This document shows positions 60,463-64,000 of a stretch of 64,000 nucleotides of DNA, one piece after another. Source of the stretch: Nitrospirota bacterium (GTDB lineage: Bacteria; Nitrospirota; JACRHL01); contig JAOUFN010000001.1 of NCBI GenBank assembly GCA_029858285.1, positions 62,001-126,000 on the forward strand. Reading direction: 5' to 3'. Every line of letters begins with the position of its first letter. The stretch's first letter is position 1. The notes beneath the pieces are model-generated. The model was not told where the DNA came from. It saw only the letters and a list, made by a program, of their open reading frames with translations, and made no database searches. The translations under genes and the position numbers were made by a program.

Positions 60463-62277
60463 TCACGGAGCGGGGGCCTCCGCCGGTTCCTGCCGGTATT
60501 TCTGCAAATTGGCCGGCACCCACCAGCGGCTGGTGACGGGGCCGCCGATGGGCAGCACTTCCACGTTGCGGAAGCGATTGCTGTAGGCCAGTACCGACTC
60601 CCCCATGAACAAGAAGGTGTAGGGCTGCTCCTGGTGCAGGATGTGCTGGAATTCCCGGTACATGTCGATGCGCTTTTGCGGGTCGAACTCCCGGCGGTAG
60701 GTTTCGAGGATCTGGTCCACCCGCGCGTTCCTGAAACTGATGTGGTTCGAGCCGCCGTCCGCAATCTGTGAGGAGTGCCACACCTGGTACTCGTCCGGCT
60801 CGGTGACCCCCATGGACCAGCCGAGGATGATGGCGTCGAAATTGTGGTCGCGGACCTCCTTCAGGAAGATGGTCCAGTCCACCTCGCGGATGCGCGCGTC
60901 CACCCCGTGGCGGCGCATTTCGTCCTGAATCGCCAGGGCCACGCTTCTGCGTACCTCGTTGCCGTTGTTGATCTTGATTTCGAAGGACAGGGGCGTGCGC
61001 TTGCCGTCCAGTTCCTTGTCCAGCACGCCGTCGCCATCGGTGTCCTTCCACCCGGCCTCGGCCAGCAGTTGCCCGGCGGCGGTGGGGTCGAAAGGCAGCG
61101 GTTGCAGGGTTTTGTCGTATTCGGGGCGGAAGCTGTAGATGGGGCCGACCACGACCATGCCCATGCCCTTGAGGATGCTCTTCACCATGCCCTCGCGGTC
61201 GGTGAGCATGCCCAGGGCGCGGCGCACCTTCACATCGCGGAACATCGGGCGGGCGTTGTTCCAGCCCAGATAGGTGTATTGGGGCGAATAAAATTTGAGC
61301 TTGGTGAAATTTGCCGTAAAGCGTTCCCCGGAGGTCTGTTGCAGGTGTTGCAGGGGATTGAGGCCGAGCATGTCCAGGTCGCCCGCCTTCAGGTTCACCA
61401 GCGCGGCGTCGGTGTCGTTGATGATGCGGAACAGCAGGCGGTCGACGTGGGGCGATTCGATCTCCGGAACCTGGTAGCCCCAGTAGTCGGGATTGCGGTC
61501 CAGCACCACTTTTTCGCCGGTTTTCCACTCGCGGAAGATGTAGGGGCCGCTGCCCATGGGGTTGCGGCTGAAATTGCGGTTGAACTGGTCGGCAAAGGCG
61601 GTGACCTGACGATCCACCGCCGGGTCGCGGGTGGCGATCTGGCGCACCGTCACGTGCTCCAGGTCGCCCTTGGGGTCGTAGTAGTGGCGGGGCAGGACAC
61701 TGATGCTGCCGAGCACGCTGTCGTTGAGAAAATACGGCTCGGAGATGGTGAAGCGGATGGTGTCGTCGCCCACCAGCACGGCATCCTTGACCGACTCGTA
61801 GTAGACGCGCAGAAACGGCGCGTTGACCTTGGCGCACTTGATGGCCTTGACGGAGAACAGCACGTCCGCCGCAGTTACCGGGTGGCCGTCGGAAAAGCGT
61901 GCGTCACTCCGGATGCGGAAGGTGTAGGTAAGGTGGTCGGTAGAGATTTCCGGCAGGGCGGCCGCCAGCAACGGACGCAGGGCCACGGTTTCCGGGTTGC
62001 GGTCGAGGAGGGTTTCGAAAATGTTGCCCAGCACCACGCTGGCCCCCGAATCGTTGCTGGTGAGGGGGTTGAGTTGCTCCGGGTCGGACAGCATGTGGCG
62101 CACCAGCCAGTCGCCGTTGACCGGGGGGCCGTCGTTTGCCCCCCCCCTGGCGGTGCCGGAAGGAGTGTCCGGCCTGGAACAGGCGGCCAGGGCAAGCAGG
62201 CCCGCCAGGGCCAGGGAAAACAGGGCCATGCGCACGGTACGGCGGGCGGGGACGGATGACGGCAGGGGGCGGTTCAC
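60463..62277 (-). CDS. peptide-type ABC transporter substrate-binding lipoprotein (SBP_bac_5)
   Basis: GTG 62277 is taken as start (604 residues); it gives a basic leader and a lipoprotein signal ending LLALAAC (Cys near residue 32). ATG 62229 would keep the same lipobox. The SBP_bac_5 family start is PEQLNPLTSNDSGASVVLGN, followed by TYTFRIRSDARFSDGHPVTA and MGSGPYIFREWKTGEKVVL. Such proteins bind oligopeptides or similar compounds and pass them to the OppBC channel. The frame continues upstream without family similarity. Confidence 0.9.
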   Translation of the reverse strand: MNRPLPSSVPARRTVRMALFSLALAGLLALAACSRPDTPSGTARGGANDGPPVNGDWLVRHMLSDPEQLNPLTSNDSGASVVLGNIFETLLDRNPETVALRPLLAAALPEISTDHLTYTFRIRSDARFSDGHPVTAADVLFSVKAIKCAKVNAPFLRVYYESVKDAVLVGDDTIRFTISEPYFLNDSVLGSISVLPRHYYDPKGDLEHVTVRQIATRDPAVDRQVTAFADQFNRNFSRNPMGSGPYIFREWKTGEKVVLDRNPDYWGYQVPEIESPHVDRLLFRIINDTDAALVNLKAGDLDMLGLNPLQHLQQTSGERFTANFTKLKFYSPQYTYLGWNNARPMFRDVKVRRALGMLTDREGMVKSILKGMGMVVVGPIYSFRPEYDKTLQPLPFDPTAAGQLLAEAGWKDTDGDGVLDKELDGKRTPLSFEIKINNGNEVRRSVALAIQDEMRRHGVDARIREVDWTIFLKEVRDHNFDAIILGWSMGVTEPDEYQVWHSSQIADGGSNHISFRNARVDQILETYRREFDPQKRIDMYREFQHILHQEQPYTFLFMGESVLAYSNRFRNVEVLPIGGPVTSRWWVPANLQKYRQEPAEAPAP

Positions 62278-62958
62278 GGGAATTTCGAGCCTCGGTGTGG
62301 GTGTGCCTGAGGGGGAGGGCGGTGTCGCCACCGGCTGCACGGCGGGCCGGTGAGCGCCCCCCCGACGGCGGTCATCGCCGCCTTTGTCCCACCGGCATGG
62401 CCTGGGCCGGGAATCTAGCAAAGGCCCTCCGGTGTGTCAAACGGCAGCGGGACGAATGGCAAGGTTGTCGCAAGGGTCATTGAAAATCCGGGAATATCCT
62501 GTTTGCCATATTTCGGGTATTGGTGATACCATGAAAAACTGAGACAGGGGGCCGGCGTTGGTCAATCAGGAACGCCCGCCCGCTGTGAGGGTGATTTTGA
62601 CCGCCAGAGGTAGCGTGGGGTGTTCAAGCCCGTAATCGGCTCGGCCCGGCGGCGGAAGTACAGAGGGTTTTGGAAGATATCTCGGCCCGGATCGAGAGCT
62701 GCCCGGTGCGTACGGAGGGTACGCGGACCCCGGCGGTGGATCGACGGGCCCTTAGCGGGGATCGGTCACCATGACCGCAGCACGTCCACGTGGCCGTGCG
62801 TTTCCCGGCCACGAATCGAACGCCCCCGGCAGCCGGGAGTGTTCGCTCAACGCACCGGTTCCAACCGGTGGCGCGCGTTTTTCGGCGGGGTGGTGCCTGT
62901 GGCGCCGGTTCTCCGTTGACGCACCCCTCTCCTCCGTCCGTTTCCTGCAGCCGACCCG
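62278..62958. other. gene-free, hairpin-rich stretch
   Basis: No gene of note between the binding-protein gene (minus) and yacG (plus). The AT-richer part at about 62475-62550 probably holds promoters; it has a GGTAT/ATACC hairpin at 62516-62530. The right part (62680-62882) is dense in stable inverted repeats, described separately. Frames here have no domain. Confidence 0.5.
62706..62882 (+). ncRNA. candidate structured RNA or yacG leader
   Basis: Five perfect or near-perfect stem-loops follow each other: GCGTAC/GTACGC (62708-62724), CGGTCA/TGACCG (62763-62777), CGTGGCCG/CGGCCACG (62789-62813), a 13-pair stem with one mismatch from CGAAC to GTTCG (62817-62845) and CACCGGTT/AACCGGTG (62853-62870), then TTTTT at 62878-62882. 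I could not fit it to tRNA, tmRNA, RNase P RNA or 6S RNA. Orientation is assumed from the T-run. It may instead be the leader of yacG. Confidence 0.25.
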
Positions 62959-63147
62959 ATGCGCGTAACGTGCCCCACCTGTCGGCAGGTCACCACCTGG
63001 GAAGAAAATAAACACCGCCCGTTCTGTTCCGAGCGTTGCCGGACCATGGATCTGGGGGCCTGGGCCAGCGAAAGCTACCGGTTTGCCGGTGAGCCATCCG
63101 CTGACCTCCCCACGTCAGGTCCGGAATCGGACACTCCGGAGGATTGA
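62959..63147 (+). CDS. yacG: DNA gyrase inhibitor YacG-type zinc protein
   Basis: A 62-residue protein with the family's zinc site: [20 protein letters not shown] and then [17 protein letters not shown], giving CxxC...CxxxC. YacG proteins bind GyrB and inhibit DNA supercoiling; they are usually 55-70 residues long. ATG 62959 is the only reasonable start. It is preceded by a long gene-free, structured region and followed after about 90 bases by the CbiE-like gene. Confidence 0.92.
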   Translation: MRVTCPTCRQVTTWEENKHRPFCSERCRTMDLGAWASESYRFAGEPSADLPTSGPESDTPED

Positions 63148-63237
63148 TCCTGGGCAGTTGCCCTTGGGATCGTGACCGCGGCGCATGCGCGCCGCTTTCG
63201 GAGTGGCGGGTGGATTCAAAAAAGGATTTTGTGACCA

Positions 63238-64000
63238 ATGGCCAAGGAAATTATTTTGATCGGTGTCGGCCCTGACGGGCGCGACTCCCTGTCCCCCAAA
63301 ACCGTGGAGTTGCTGCGGGGCTGCCAGTTGCTGGTAGGCGGCAAGCGGGTTATCAGCCAGTTCGAGGATTTTAATCTCCCCACCTATTCCATGACCGCCA
63401 ACCTGCGTCAACTGATCGACGTGGTGGAGGGCGCCGAGGCCGACGTCCTTTCCGGGCGCGCCGTGGTGGTGGAGGCCCGTGGCGGCAGCGCCGGTGATGA
63501 TGACGACGACGGCTATGAAGACGGCGGCGGCAGCGATGACGGCGACGAGGGGGATGACGACGGCGACGACGACGGCACCGAAACCGCCGCCGAGGGGCAG
63601 GCGGGCGAAGGCCAGAGCGGTGAACCGCGCCGCGAGGGGCGCCGCCGTGGACGCCGCCGTCCTTCCCCGCGCAACCGGGGCCGGGGTCGGCGCGGCCAGG
63701 GGGGTGGCGAAGGCGGCGGCGAAGGTGGCGGGGACAGTGGCGGAGAGGGCGGTGGTCAGTCGGCTGGCGGGGGCGAGGGCGCCTCTGGCCGTTCGGTGGT
63801 CGATGCTCCCGCCGACACCCGCGAAATGGCCTTTCAGATTGGCGATGACGACCTTGAGCACGGCGGTGAACTGCCGCTGGACGCAGAGCAGACCGGGGAA
63901 TCCGGCGCTGCGGCGGGGGTAGACGCCGCCACAGTGGTGGCCGATGTGCAGCCGGAGGTTCAGGCGGAAGCCCGGCCGGAAACCTCGTTGCCGGAGGCCG
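63238..64000 (+). CDS. CbiE-like N-terminal segment joined to an acidic/RG-rich tract (3' end outside window)
   Basis: The frame is open from ATG 63238 (AAGGA about 9 bases before) to the right edge, 254 codons. Residues 4-45 match the start of tetrapyrrole methylases of the CbiE/CobL type (IILIGVGPDGRDSLSP and LLRGCQLLVGGKRV). Near residue 76, at VVVEA, where CbiE has VVVLASGDP (SAM site), the sequence instead enters a low-complexity tract: Asp/Gly-rich 84-118, Arg-rich 131-153 (REGRRRGRRRPSPRNRGRG), Gly/Glu-rich 154-184, then a Glu/Ala-rich stretch to the edge. The RG tract resembles nucleic-acid-binding tails of RNA-degradation proteins. Whether the methylase domain resumes beyond the window cannot be seen. 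Confidence 0.75.
   Translation, partial: MAKEIILIGVGPDGRDSLSPKTVELLRGCQLLVGGKRVISQFEDFNLPTYSMTANLRQLIDVVEGAEADVLSGRAVVVEARGGSAGDDDDDGYEDGGGSDDGDEGDDDGDDDGTETAAEGQAGEGQSGEPRREGRRRGRRRPSPRNRGRGRRGQGGGEGGGEGGGDSGGEGGGQSAGGGEGASGRSVVDAPADTREMAFQIGDDDLEHGGELPLDAEQTGESGAAAGVDAATVVADVQPEVQAEARPETSLPEA

Noticed and set aside
60775-62259. 494-codon open frame on the plus strand
   Set aside because: Antisense to the substrate-binding protein; no start signal and no domain.
62735-62750. GGATCGACGGG, resembling the 5' end of tmRNA
   Set aside because: The tag-reading frame, the 3' TPsiC arm and the CCA end expected downstream are missing.
62805-62835. GTTCGATTC on the minus strand, resembling a tRNA T-loop
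   Set aside because: The flanking bases do not form the five-pair T-stem, and no D- or anticodon arm can be drawn.

Overview
The window is a stretch of high-GC chromosome (roughly two-thirds G+C by eye) from a Gram-negative, didermic bacterium. LolA, Lnt, a FadL-type porin, a DegP-type protease, c-type cytochromes, HemE/HemN, ClpS and RF2 point to a proteobacterium. RNase J and an AddA/AddB pair in the same genome suggest a lineage outside the enteric gammaproteobacteria. I cannot name the taxon from the sequence alone. Coding density is high, many neighbouring genes overlap by 4 bases (ATGA/GTGA), and I see no tRNA or rRNA genes, insertion sequences or CRISPR arrays.

Layout. 1-1342: tail of a TPR-sulfotransferase, open at the window edge. 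1590-11254: a ten-gene plus-strand block behind one strong promoter whose -10 and spacer lie in a perfect 20-bp palindrome: small DUF2892 membrane protein, ArsR-family repressor, RND membrane-fusion protein, RND pump, an unknown exported protein, two membrane-anchored rhodaneses, a MauG-like di-heme cytochrome, a DUF302 protein and a FadL-type porin, closed by a terminator. I read it as a regulated export/detoxification locus with a sulfur (persulfide or sulfide) flavour; this is the most system-like part of the window. 11453-18504 (minus): RNase J, ftsK, lolA and a DrrAB-like ABC exporter in one overlapping operon, then a DUF486 protein. 18723-31000: DUF3108 protein, DegP/HtrA (minus), a ThiI/MnmA-like PP-loop enzyme, a sensor kinase and an AddB-AddA recombination pair.

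31190-38975: phosphomannomutase, ankyrin lipoprotein and two RNA methyltransferase-type genes (minus), then three plus-strand genes for surface-glycan acylation (acyltransferase 3, MBOAT, SGNH-like). 38953-46263: NAD synthetase (minus), then a TrxR-like ferredoxin-NADP reductase, a potassium channel with RCK domains, a DUF6394 protein, hemE and hemN. 46264-46904 is a gene-poor stretch. 46905-48630: a divergent methyltransferase/HxlR-regulator pair with a 17-bp palindrome between. 48709-55511 (minus): a receiver-domain/GspE fusion ATPase, an M15 peptidase, clpS, prfB, lnt and a DUF3105 lipoprotein. 55776-58344: three tandem paralogous monohaem cytochromes c, one with a ten-unit AGAAP repeat, and a COG4705 membrane protein. 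58356-62277 (minus): an oligopeptide-type ABC importer without its ATPase. 62278-62958 is gene-free with a chain of strong hairpins. The window ends with yacG and the start of an odd gene in which the N-terminal part of a CbiE-like methylase runs into a long acidic and RG-rich tract.
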